From Pseudomonas sp. R76 (GTDB taxonomy: Bacteria > Pseudomonadota > Gammaproteobacteria > Pseudomonadales > Pseudomonadaceae): a DNA stretch of 64,000 nucleotides. The number at the start of each line of letters is the position of its first letter. The first letter of the stretch is position 1. Below are positions 54,764-62,347 of this stretch, piece by piece. The translations under genes were made by a program, and so were the position numbers. The DNA lies in contig NZ_CP019428.1 in NCBI RefSeq assembly GCF_009834565.1, positions 930,001 through 994,000 on the forward strand, read 5' to 3'. Below the pieces are notes generated by a model. That model searched no databases, had not been told where the DNA came from, and worked only from the letters and a program-made list of their open reading frames with translations.

Positions 54764-56122
54764 CTATTTGCTCTTGGTAGGTGTTTGCAACTGATTCAGG
54801 CGATCCGTTTCTGGATCTCCTGGAAAAACGCCGCGTGAGTCTTCTGCCCGAGCTTTACCACGCTCAATGATGGTCAGTGGTGAGTTCTTCGCGAGCTGCT
54901 GACGCATGTCCAGCTCCATCTTCAGGTTGCTGATTTCCTGTTGCAGCGACGAGCTCTGCTGGCCGACTGCCTGAACGGCCAGGTCGTTAGCCGCGACGTT
55001 TGGTTCTCGGCTACCTGCCATCAGGGTGCGTTGAAGGGTCAAGGCTTTCTCCAGTACATCCGACAGCGCGACTTCGGAGGCAAGTCTGCGAGCGAGTACG
55101 TCTTGATCTCGCTCATCCTTGAGAGCCGCCACAACACCACGGGTGATGGGCAGAGAGTTGCTGCTTGCGGCCTCTAGGTTTTCGACCGATAAACTTTTGC
55201 TCCCAGTCAGCAGCTCCTGCAGCGCTTTAAGCTTTGTGTCATACGTTTCCTGGATCAGCGGCGTGAGGCCTACACCTGCTGCTGTCACCGTTTTAGGGCA
55301 ACTGTCACAGGTTTGTTGTTGCTGTTCTCCCAGCACGCGATTGGCGAATGAGGTCGCCTCTTGGGGCGATGACCAGACATTGCAGACCATGCCGTTGTTG
55401 CAGCTGTCTTTGCTGATCGAGCCGGTGTCGCCGGCCGCGCGTTTGTTCAGTAGGTTGTAACCCGCTTTGGTGACGTCACCGACAATGCGGATTGGCTTCT
55501 GGCCGGAACCTCCTGCTCGATCACCCCCAACCCAGGTGACGCCATCGTTGCCACCTTTCTTTTCGACCTGCTCCACAGCCGACACTGCATCCGTGTTGGA
55601 CGTCAGCGCCTGGCTCATTGCTTGACCTTCAGCGAGCTTGCCCCAGCCCATTTGATTGCCGGCGATATCCGCCATTTTTTCGCCAATGGCCCTGCAGGTG
55701 CCCTTGGACCGGTCAAAGTCCAATCGAGCCTGCAAGATGCCATTCGTGATGAGGTTGTATAGCGCTGGGTTTGCACGTTGGAGGATCAAGGCTGGCAGCG
55801 AGGCGACGGCGCTGGTGGCGTTCTGCACCACCGAGCTCATGATGTTTTGGAATCCAGAGGTGGCACCATTCAACTGGTTCTGCAGGGTGTTGCTCATGCT
55901 CATGTTTCCGCAGACCAGGTTGTTGTTCCAGCCACCGCCGACGGAAATACTGTCCATGTTGCCGGCGCTCCCCATTGTCACGGCGTTCCCCCCGCCGATG
56001 TTGTAGAGCACGTCGTCGCCGATGACGCTGCCAGAGGACGAGACATTGATTGGGTCAGCAGATTGAGCTACTGCGCTGCTAAAACAGCAGATGAGGCAGA
56101 TCGCCAAGGGGGTAAGTTTCAT
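54764..56122 (-). CDS. Integrating conjugative element protein, PFL_4711 family (TIGR03755)
   Basis: 452-residue exported protein: signal peptide of about 22 residues ending VAQSA, Gly/Asn/Ser-rich N-terminal part (NIGGGNAVTMGSAGNMDS), CDSCPK motif near 270, and Gln-rich helices at the C-terminus. Matches the PFL_4711 family; a TraH-like periplasmic mating-pair component by position. 22 bp gap to the PFL_4710-type gene. Confidence 0.87.
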   Translation of the reverse strand: MKLTPLAICLICCFSSAVAQSADPINVSSSGSVIGDDVLYNIGGGNAVTMGSAGNMDSISVGGGWNNNLVCGNMSMSNTLQNQLNGATSGFQNIMSSVVQNATSAVASLPALILQRANPALYNLITNGILQARLDFDRSKGTCRAIGEKMADIAGNQMGWGKLAEGQAMSQALTSNTDAVSAVEQVEKKGGNDGVTWVGGDRAGGSGQKPIRIVGDVTKAGYNLLNKRAAGDTGSISKDSCNNGMVCNVWSSPQEATSFANRVLGEQQQQTCDSCPKTVTAAGVGLTPLIQETYDTKLKALQELLTGSKSLSVENLEAASSNSLPITRGVVAALKDERDQDVLARRLASEVALSDVLEKALTLQRTLMAGSREPNVAANDLAVQAVGQQSSSLQQEISNLKMELDMRQQLAKNSPLTIIERGKARAEDSRGVFPGDPETDRLNQLQTPTKSK

Positions 56123-56144
56123 GTGGTGCTCCGATCACTGAGGT

Positions 56145-57086
56145 TCATAGGAAGTCCGTACTGCCGAGAAATGTCTGGCCACGACGTTGGCAGCACGAAT
56201 ACGGACGCCAGAGCGCCCAGGCGTATCCGCCGTCCTGGGCATCGATATTGGGTGTGATGGTTGGAAATGTTGCGCAGGTGGGATTGAGCACCGGGGTCAG
56301 TTCCTGCCACTTACCGGTGGAGGCGTCACCTTCGCGCAGTGCTCCCGCTGGCCAGTAACCAGGGTAGGGTAGGGCAAGCATCGGTAGGTAGACATGGACC
56401 TGACCCAGTCGGGTGGTCACGTCACCGGCGCGCTGTGCAATTACGGCACCGGTCTTGTAGTCATCTGTCTGGTTGAGAAAACCGCTACGGGGATAAACGT
56501 TCCCCCAACTGCTTGCAGATAGCAGGCTGCCTACCTCGCGCAGACCTGGGATGAGTGCTTCGGGGTAGACGGCCTCCGGGACGCCATATCTCCACGCAAT
56601 CGGGTCCAGTGTGCTGAGGAAGTAAGGAACGAGCGGTAATGTGGCGCCTTTGCAGACATAACCAGAAGCGCTGGCGAATTGGCTTAATGTGGCACCACCG
56701 GGATGGCCAATGACGTCGGCCTCCTTGAACTTGATGATGTTGTTTTCGGCAACGTGGTTGGTGGTGCCGTCATTACCGGCTTGGGCCATAGGATTTGGCG
56801 TGCCGAGAGGCGACATCTCAATCCACGGGTTTGCTCCCGTATTTGAGTAGGCCGATACCACGGCATCCGGCACGTAGTGACGAACCTTGGTAGACGTTTT
56901 GACTTTGCAACCGAAGGGTGTGCAAAGGAGCCAATAGCAAATGCCGACCACCCTGTATTCCAGGCACGTAGGTGACAGCGTCGAAGCAATGATTGTCGCC
57001 GAGGTTATCGCTGCTGAAGCGCTGAAAGACAAACTGAAGGTGATGGCCAGCGATAGTGGGCGGATCACGAAGCGTGAGCGTCTCAT
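56145..57086 (-). CDS. Integrating conjugative element protein, PFL_4710 family (TIGR03756)
   Basis: 313 residues: signal peptide ending SASA, then a Cys-rich domain (PTCLEYRVVGICYWLLC, CSCCQRRG-like end WRPYSCCQRRG) resembling TraU of F-type systems, which acts in the periplasm for DNA transfer. Starts within the stop of the PFL_4709-type gene (4 bp overlap). Part of the five-gene minus-strand operon. Confidence 0.87.
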   Translation of the reverse strand: MRRSRFVIRPLSLAITFSLSFSASAAITSATIIASTLSPTCLEYRVVGICYWLLCTPFGCKVKTSTKVRHYVPDAVVSAYSNTGANPWIEMSPLGTPNPMAQAGNDGTTNHVAENNIIKFKEADVIGHPGGATLSQFASASGYVCKGATLPLVPYFLSTLDPIAWRYGVPEAVYPEALIPGLREVGSLLSASSWGNVYPRSGFLNQTDDYKTGAVIAQRAGDVTTRLGQVHVYLPMLALPYPGYWPAGALREGDASTGKWQELTPVLNPTCATFPTITPNIDAQDGGYAWALWRPYSCCQRRGQTFLGSTDFL

Positions 57087-57514
57087 CGTGACAAGCTCCG
57101 TGCTCGATCTATCTGCGCAACGGCTTTAGACACGTCTGTCTCCCCGTACACAACATATCGGCGGTCGACGACGACTGCGGGGATCTTTGCTACACCCACA
57201 CTCCAGGCATCGGTGACGCCCTGCTGGGCTTGAGCAAGCTCGCTTTGAAGACGTTTGCCGGCAGGGCTCGATAGGAAATGTTGAATGGTTGCTTCAGCCT
57301 GGCGCGGATCGGCAGGGAGCTGTCGGGATAGCAGCTCCTCAAGGCGTTGCTGGTCGTCGAGACGAATGATGCGCACGCCAGTAGGTGCGGAAACAGGATG
57401 TGCCTGATCAGTGATGACCCATGTTTCCGCGTGTGCTGCGGCAGACAGGCACGTTAAGGCTATGGAGGCAAGCCAATGCCTCGACGTGCGGGAAGGCTTA
57501 TGGATATGGTTCAT
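57083..57514 (-). CDS. Integrating conjugative element protein, PFL_4709 family (TIGR03757)
   Basis: 143 residues, signal peptide ending AAAHA, then a thioredoxin-like TrbC_Ftype domain with VAKIPAVVVDRRYVVYGETDV near the C-terminus but no CxxC, so probably not a redox enzyme. First gene of the PFL_4709-4710-4711-traG operon. A 23-bp perfect inverted repeat sits directly upstream of its start codon. Usually VirB4 and thiol-protein genes come before it; here a rulAB locus does. Confidence 0.85.
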   Translation of the reverse strand: MNHIHKPSRTSRHWLASIALTCLSAAAHAETWVITDQAHPVSAPTGVRIIRLDDQQRLEELLSRQLPADPRQAEATIQHFLSSPAGKRLQSELAQAQQGVTDAWSVGVAKIPAVVVDRRYVVYGETDVSKAVAQIDRARSLSR

Positions 57515-57520
57515 CGCACC

Positions 57521-57543
57521 GTACCTGAAGTGAATTCAGGTAC
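57521..57543. promoter_or_regulatory. Inverted repeat upstream of the ICE transfer operon
   Basis: GTACCTGAA-GTGAA-TTCAGGTAC, perfect 9-bp arms, 7 bp before the PFL_4709-type start codon. Possible operator or 5' leader hairpin over the ribosome site. The remainder of the gap to rulA contains the LexA box. Confidence 0.5.
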
Positions 57544-57675
57544 AGGAAAACCGATGGCCGCGTTTGTTGCAGTAAGAAATAGGAGTTCGAGTGGTATGGG
57601 TTTTTGGCAGGGCTGAATTCAGGGCGAAGGGCATTTGGTCGGCTCAAATTGACGCGCATTCAGCGGCAGCGTTAA

Positions 57676-57691
57676 CTGTGTATCCATACAG
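57676..57691 (+). promoter_or_regulatory. LexA (SOS) box
   Basis: CTGTGTATCCATACAG is a perfect CTGT-N8-ACAG SOS operator, 21 bp upstream of the rulA start. Indicates DNA-damage control of rulAB. Confidence 0.85.
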
Positions 57692-57712
57692 TTATTTGTT
57701 CAGGCTAGGTTT

Positions 57713-58141
57713 ATGAGCGTGACCCTTCTTGGTCCCATTGCTGGAGGTGGGATAGCACTCCCGCTGTATTCCTCCCAGGTGTCTGCCGGTTTTCCATCGC
57801 CTGCAGCGGACCACCTTGAAAAATTGATTTCCCTCGATGAGCTGTTTGAAATCCGAGCCCCGCACATGTACCTGGCCAAGATCCAAGGCGACAGCATGCA
57901 AGGCGCCGGGATTTTCAGCGGTGACCTGGTGCTGGTTGATCGAAGCAAAACGGCGCGGCATGGCGATATCGTCATTGCCGCGCTCAATGCCGAGTGCGTG
58001 TGTAAGCGTCTGCACAAGCTGGATGACCAGGTGGTGTTGATGGCCGAAAATCCCAAATTTCCGCCCAGGTACGTCATGGAGGGAGACGAACTGGTGATAT
58101 GGGGGGTGGTGAACTACAGCGTGCGCGACCATGCACGTTAG
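57713..58141 (+). CDS. rulA: UmuD-like translesion regulator (RulA type, S24 peptidase)
   Basis: 142 residues. Cleavage site Ala-Gly in SQVSAGFPSPAADH (about 24), catalytic Ser in KIQGDSMQGAGIFSGD (about 62) and Lys in ECVCKRLHKL (about 98). Self-cleaves on RecA filaments to give the active polymerase V subunit. SOS box directly upstream. Overlaps rulB by 11 bp, the classic umuDC/rulAB arrangement; plasmid- and ICE-borne rulAB confers UV tolerance in plant- and soil-associated Pseudomonas. Confidence 0.9.
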   Translation: MSVTLLGPIAGGGIALPLYSSQVSAGFPSPAADHLEKLISLDELFEIRAPHMYLAKIQGDSMQGAGIFSGDLVLVDRSKTARHGDIVIAALNAECVCKRLHKLDDQVVLMAENPKFPPRYVMEGDELVIWGVVNYSVRDHAR

Positions 58142-58394
58142 AACGGCGCTCTACGCGGGCTTGCCCGTGTTCGGTTTGGTTGATTGCAATCATTTCTACG
58201 GCGCCGTTGAACGGGTGTTTCGACCGGACTTGGCCCACACGCCCATTGTCGTTCTCAGTAACAACGACGGATGCGTGATCGCCCGTACGTACGACGCCAA
58301 GCCTTACGTCAAAATGGGCGCGCCGTATTTCCAGATCAAAGACACGCTGCGCCGGCACGGAATTATGGCTTTTAGCAGCAATTACGCGCTGTAG
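58131..58394 (+). pseudogene. rulB: rulB (umuC-like DNA polymerase V), truncated after 87 codons
   Basis: Only the N-terminal palm part of a Y-family polymerase is left: GLVDCNHFYGAVERVFRPDL with the first catalytic Asp, VVLSNNDGCVIARTYDAKP and FQIKDTLRRHG, up to FSSNYAL. Full-length UmuC proteins are about 420 residues and continue NYALYxDMS. After the CTGTA of this codon stretch the frame stops (TAG) and unrelated sequence with recombinase genes begins. The catalytic SIDE motif is lost, so no active polymerase. No 3' part is found in the window. Confidence 0.88.
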
Positions 58395-58458
58395 TAAGTT
58401 AGGTGGAATGCTTTTTCTTGAGCTAGGCTGAACCCTCTGGCGTTCTGGGGAGACACCC

Positions 58459-59478
58459 ATGACTTCCACCCCCTCCTATGCCGTGATGCTAAGCCGCTAC
58501 CCCAGTGTTGATGAGTGGCTGCAACTGCTCGATAACCTGGGCCGTGCACCGGCGACGCTCGATGCGTATGCGCGGGGGCTGGCGCATTACCTGAGCTACT
58601 GCGAGACCGCTGGGTGGGACGCTGAAGCCGTGACCTTTGAGCAGATCACCCTCTACATCCGCCAACTGCTACCCGGTCAAGCCAGCGCAGTGGCAAATGC
58701 CACCCTGCACCAACGTCTCAGTGCCCTCCGTTTGTGGTATGACCATTTGGTCTTCCAAGGGCTCCGCGAGCAAAACCCCATACCGCGTGGGCAACACACA
58801 CGCCTGCTCCATCCACAGACTCACGCAGGCTTTACCCGCGGCCTGGTGCCGCGTCTGGTCAAACTCCCCAACCTGCTCAACGATGAACAATGGCGGCATT
58901 TCCTGAGAATCGCTGCCAGCGCGTCGGTGCGCGACCGACTGATGCTCTCGCTGGCGTATTGTGGGGCACTACGGCGCGCGGAATTGGTGGCCTTAAGAGT
59001 CGAAGACCTTGACGTGGCGCACCGTCTGATCTCGGTGCGGGCTGAAACCACTAAGGGCCGACGTAGCCGGGTGGTGTGCTACAGCCCCGCCATTACCCCG
59101 GTCTTGATGATTCACCTTCAACAGTTGCACCGTGCTGGGTGGACAAAAGGCCCCCTGTTTCGTTCCGATTCAGACCGCAACCGGGGCGCAGGGCTGACCC
59201 GCTGGACCTGGAGTAAAACAGTAGAGGCCTGGGCCAAGCAATCAGACCTAGCCCACCTGAGCACGCACACCTTCCGTCACTTGCGGCTGACACATTTGGC
59301 GCGCGCAGGCTGGAAGCTCCATGAACTCACGGCCTACGCCGGTCATCGCGATCCGAAAACCACCCTGATGTACCTGCACTTATCCGGCGCGGACCTCACC
59401 GCGAAAATGGCAAAATCAGTGGGTAGCCTGGATGAGCGGTTGTTCAGTGAGCTTTTCAGCCCGGAGTCATCATCATGA
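58459..59478 (+). CDS. Tyrosine recombinase, TnpA/XerC-like
   Basis: 339 residues. N-terminal SAM-like domain (about 15-100; NLGRAPATLDAYARGLAHYL), catalytic Arg in YCGALRRAELVALRVEDL (about 175), HTFRHLRLTHLARAGW (H-x-x-R, about 275), AGHRDPKTTLMYLHLSG (His and Tyr, about 300). GGGGAGA ribosome site before ATG. Overlaps the second recombinase by 4 bp. The pair resembles TnpA and TnpB of Tn554, which act together in site-specific, non-duplicating insertion. Confidence 0.9.
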   Translation: MTSTPSYAVMLSRYPSVDEWLQLLDNLGRAPATLDAYARGLAHYLSYCETAGWDAEAVTFEQITLYIRQLLPGQASAVANATLHQRLSALRLWYDHLVFQGLREQNPIPRGQHTRLLHPQTHAGFTRGLVPRLVKLPNLLNDEQWRHFLRIAASASVRDRLMLSLAYCGALRRAELVALRVEDLDVAHRLISVRAETTKGRRSRVVCYSPAITPVLMIHLQQLHRAGWTKGPLFRSDSDRNRGAGLTRWTWSKTVEAWAKQSDLAHLSTHTFRHLRLTHLARAGWKLHELTAYAGHRDPKTTLMYLHLSGADLTAKMAKSVGSLDERLFSELFSPESSS

Positions 59479-61631
59479 ACCTTGCATCAGCAGCAGATTA
59501 TGTAGCGTTTGATGCGGGTCGGTATACGCGGCAAGAGGGACTGTCCGATGATGAGCAGGCCGTGCTGTCTAATCACCTTTACCGTTCTGATTGGCCTTAT
59601 CTGCAATCGATAATGCCGGGGCTTATAAATCCCCTAATTGACCTCGTCGCCTACAGTGGCGTGTCGGATCGATTGGCCGCCCCGTCAGTGGCGGCCATAC
59701 TCTGGCAGGTCAGCAAGATAGGCCGCCCTTATTGGGTCTGGTCAGACATGCAATGGCTTGACTTGCTCAACACCGGAGCAGGCTCGCGTCCGTATCTTGC
59801 TACGGTCGCTTACCACTTGGGCGGTTTTCATAAGCCTCAACGTATCGCCAAATTTCGCCAATCGGCGATCTACGCCTCCTTTATCTTTGGTCACGCGGTA
59901 TTCGAATATGAGCATGTGCGTTTAAGCCAGGTGTTGAAATCGCTGGGCTATGAGGCACGTCACCTCGAGCAATTCCTGAGCAGTGTGCTCGGTGCACTGA
60001 TGTTGGAAAACGGCGATCCGCGCCTTGAAACCTTCACTGAAGCGCTTTTGCTGAAAGGCCAGGCGCATCGAAGCGAAGGAGTGGCCAGATCGGTTGGAAA
60101 GGTTTCGCATGGGCTCGCTTCGATGGGGGTTTTGGAAAAGCCACTGCGTATGCGTAGCTACGTGAGCTGGCGTACAAAAAGCATCGAAGGCATTGACCCC
60201 AATTGGGTCAAGTGGTGTCGTCGGTGGCGAGATACCTCGACCTTGCGTCCTCGTACTCGGGAAAGCAACTACAGTTTTATCTTGAGAACCGGCCTCTGGC
60301 TCGCGCGCGAGCAACCTGGGGTTAGCTCCCCTGTCGATTGGAGCCTGTCGACCTGCGCGGCGTTTATTGCAGCGGTGGATCGCATGACCGTCGGTGAATG
60401 GGCCCTGGCGTCGGGGCGAGGTACGAAACTTAAGAGACTCGGCCTCCCAATCGCACCGAATTCAAAAGGGGGCTTTTTGCAAGCCGTACGACGCTTTTTT
60501 ATCGATGTTGAGCTGTGGGGCTGGGGTAGGTTGAAATTCAGTCCTCGGCACCATCTGGCGACGCCTCAGTCCGTGGCTTTCAATTCGGGTATCAACCCTC
60601 GCGTCATTGACGATTCAAGCTGGCTCAAATTGATCTGGGCCAGTCTTAATTTAGAACGCAAGGATTTGCTCTCGGAAATTCATTACCCGCTGTCCATGGT
60701 CCAAGCAATGGCCGTCGTATGGACGCATTCGGGGCTGCGCAGCAATGAAATTAGGCGACTTGCCATCGGTTGCGCCCATACTCAGTCGAGCGATGTCGTG
60801 CATGAGGACGGTACCACCGTTCCGGCAGGCACCTTATGCTACCTCGACATTCCGGCGAGTAAGACCTTTAAAGCCTTCGTCAAACCCGTAGCAGCCGTGG
60901 TCAAGGAGCGCATTGACGGCTGGCTGCTGGAAAGGCCCGTCAATCAAGCACCGCTGCTGGATGAGCGAACCGGTGAAAAAGTCAGCTACCTGTTCCAGTT
61001 TCGCGGTAAACGCATGGGCGCTGGTGTCATCAACAGCACCATCATCCCGATGCTCTGCGCCAAGGCAGGTGTCCCGCTAGAGGACAGCCGCGGGCGGATT
61101 ACCAGCCACCGTGGTCGGGCCTCTGCGGTGACGGCGCTGGCCAGCGTTCCACAAGGCATGTCACTGATTGAATTGATGCAGTGGTCGGGGCACAGCTCAC
61201 CGAGTTCGACGTTGCATTATATTCGGATCCGACCCACCAAGCTGGCGGCCTCTTTTGCCAAGGCCGATCAGATGTCCCATTTGATTTCGGTCCTGATTGA
61301 TCACGACGTGATTGCGCGTCAGGCGCAAGAGCCCTATGCATTTTATGACTTGGGCGACTCGTATTGCTCGAATCCGTTTTGGAGCAGTTGCCCACACCGC
61401 ATGGCCTGTGCAGGGTGTGATTTCAACCTGCCGAAAGCCAGTGCGCGGGCTCAGGCTTTGGAAAGCAAGGCTTCAATTAGGCGTTATCTGGAGGCGGTGC
61501 CGTTGACGGCGGATGAGAAGGCCATTGTGGAGGGCGATTTGGCGAAGCTTGAGGGGCTTATTCAAAAACTGGATAATGTCCCAACATTGGATGGACGAAC
61601 GCCTCATGAAATCGAAACCAAAAAGGGCTGA
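59475..61631 (+). CDS. Large tyrosine recombinase, TnpB (Tn554)-like
   Basis: 718 residues. Long N-terminal region (1-400) without a known domain, then a tyrosine recombinase core: THSGLRSNEIRRLAIG (Arg, about 425), ITSHRGRASAVTAL (H-x-x-R, about 545), QWSGHSSPSSTLHYIRI (Gly-His and Tyr, about 570-585) and a C-terminal Cys cluster YCSNPFWSSCPHRMACAGC (about 635) typical of TnpB-like recombinases. Start overlaps the preceding recombinase by 4 bp (ATGA), so both are made together. Same domain plan as Tn554 TnpB but about 90 residues longer. Confidence 0.88.
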   Translation: MNLASAADYVAFDAGRYTRQEGLSDDEQAVLSNHLYRSDWPYLQSIMPGLINPLIDLVAYSGVSDRLAAPSVAAILWQVSKIGRPYWVWSDMQWLDLLNTGAGSRPYLATVAYHLGGFHKPQRIAKFRQSAIYASFIFGHAVFEYEHVRLSQVLKSLGYEARHLEQFLSSVLGALMLENGDPRLETFTEALLLKGQAHRSEGVARSVGKVSHGLASMGVLEKPLRMRSYVSWRTKSIEGIDPNWVKWCRRWRDTSTLRPRTRESNYSFILRTGLWLAREQPGVSSPVDWSLSTCAAFIAAVDRMTVGEWALASGRGTKLKRLGLPIAPNSKGGFLQAVRRFFIDVELWGWGRLKFSPRHHLATPQSVAFNSGINPRVIDDSSWLKLIWASLNLERKDLLSEIHYPLSMVQAMAVVWTHSGLRSNEIRRLAIGCAHTQSSDVVHEDGTTVPAGTLCYLDIPASKTFKAFVKPVAAVVKERIDGWLLERPVNQAPLLDERTGEKVSYLFQFRGKRMGAGVINSTIIPMLCAKAGVPLEDSRGRITSHRGRASAVTALASVPQGMSLIELMQWSGHSSPSSTLHYIRIRPTKLAASFAKADQMSHLISVLIDHDVIARQAQEPYAFYDLGDSYCSNPFWSSCPHRMACAGCDFNLPKASARAQALESKASIRRYLEAVPLTADEKAIVEGDLAKLEGLIQKLDNVPTLDGRTPHEIETKKG

Positions 61632-61740
61632 TACCCAAGCGTCACCTTACGTTGCTGGTGGGGTGCTCATCCGGAAAGCCAAAGATCAAAAATCGCTGGG
61701 AAACTCGATTTTGCTGTTATCTCTGCCGGGCTATCGATAA
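61606..61740 (+). CDS. Possible short third ORF of the recombinase unit
   Basis: 44-residue ORF (MKSKPKRADTQASPYV...) starting inside the tnpB-like 3' end. Tn554 and rulB integron-like elements have a third protein after the two recombinases; this could be its remnant or initiation fragment, but it is short, lacks motifs and may not be translated. Confidence 0.2.
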   Translation: MKSKPKRADTQASPYVAGGVLIRKAKDQKSLGNSILLLSLPGYR

Positions 61741-61797
61741 GCCCGGCAAGAATTCTTATCCCATATCTATTATCCAAAAGCAGCAAGGGTATGCACC

Positions 61798-61980
61798 ATG
61801 GCAGTTCGATACGGTAGTGAGGCGGGCGAGGTTGTGGCTCGCGAACTGAGGGAGTCGATTGTTCGCCAGGTTAAGGAGCGAGCCGGGCTTGACCTACCGC
61901 GCACTCAGTCAATTGATCAAATGATACGAGCAGCAGCAAAACGCGGTGTTCGATTTACTCTTGTGTCTTACATGGGATAA
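61798..61980 (+). CDS. Hypothetical small protein
   Basis: 60 residues, charged and helical in the first half (SEAGEVVARELRESIVRQVKERAG), ATG with an AAGGG site 10 bp upstream. No family recognised. The Arg/Glu pattern recalls small antitoxin or DNA-binding proteins, but there is no partner gene beside it. Confidence 0.4.
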   Translation: MAVRYGSEAGEVVARELRESIVRQVKERAGLDLPRTQSIDQMIRAAAKRGVRFTLVSYMG

Positions 61981-62347
61981 GGAATGGGCGTGAATCGGCT
62001 GCTCTGGAGCAACCAAGGTCCAACTTTCGCGTCCGCGAAAACGGATAAGGAATGGCGCCTGTGAAACCTATGGCGCTCTGGGTCAATGTTGTGTCCCCCC
62101 CCTCTACGACTTTTTGCCTCGACAGCTATTCAAAATAATATCGCGTATTGCCGCTGATCGGTAATTGATGCCGTTTGTCGGAAGAGAAACGCTAAATGTA
62201 GATGTTTTATTGGTAGTTTTTATTTTTATATTTTATTAATCAATGGTTTAATGATTCTGTAGGAAATTTCCGGCAAGGAAGTCGGGATATTGGCTCGCCC
62301 ATGCTTCGATGTTAGTTTGCCAGCCTTCCTAATTCGACGGATCGAAC
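61981..62347. other. Noncoding junction between mobile element and TpsB gene
   Basis: No convincing gene. It includes the second copy of a 13-bp direct repeat (GGATAAGGAATGG at 61975-61987 and 62043-62055), a run of nine C at about 62095-62103 and an AT-rich stretch from about 62190 to 62260 that could hold the promoter of the TpsB gene. No copy of a tRNA 3' end and no rulB 3' sequence was seen. Confidence 0.5.

Larger units (their letters stand above)
48674..57514. mobile_element. End segment of an integrative conjugative element (MPF-G type)
   Basis: Contiguous set of ICE genes next to a tRNA cluster: tyrosine integrase, MobH relaxase, DUF3742, TraG-N, a small membrane protein and PFL_4711/4710/4709-family proteins. 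G+C is visibly lower than in the flanking core. VirB4/TraC, TraD and the remaining mating-pair genes, ParA/ParB and an opposite attachment site are not in the window. Left limit taken at the tRNA 3' end; right limit is arbitrary at the last ICE gene. Confidence 0.8.
58395..61980. mobile_element. Integron-like element / Tn554-type recombinase unit inserted in rulB
   Basis: Begins at the exact break of rulB and carries two overlapping tyrosine recombinases of TnpA/TnpB (Tn554) type plus small ORFs. Elements of this sort inserted at one site near the 5' end of rulB have been described in the P. fluorescens group as integron-like elements. The right end is not certain: 61980 is the end of the last ORF in it, and no rulB sequence resumes before the TpsB gene. 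Confidence 0.7.

Noticed and set aside
61798..61980. Small ORF as half of a toxin-antitoxin pair
   Set aside because: No partner ORF overlaps or follows it and no toxin fold is recognisable.
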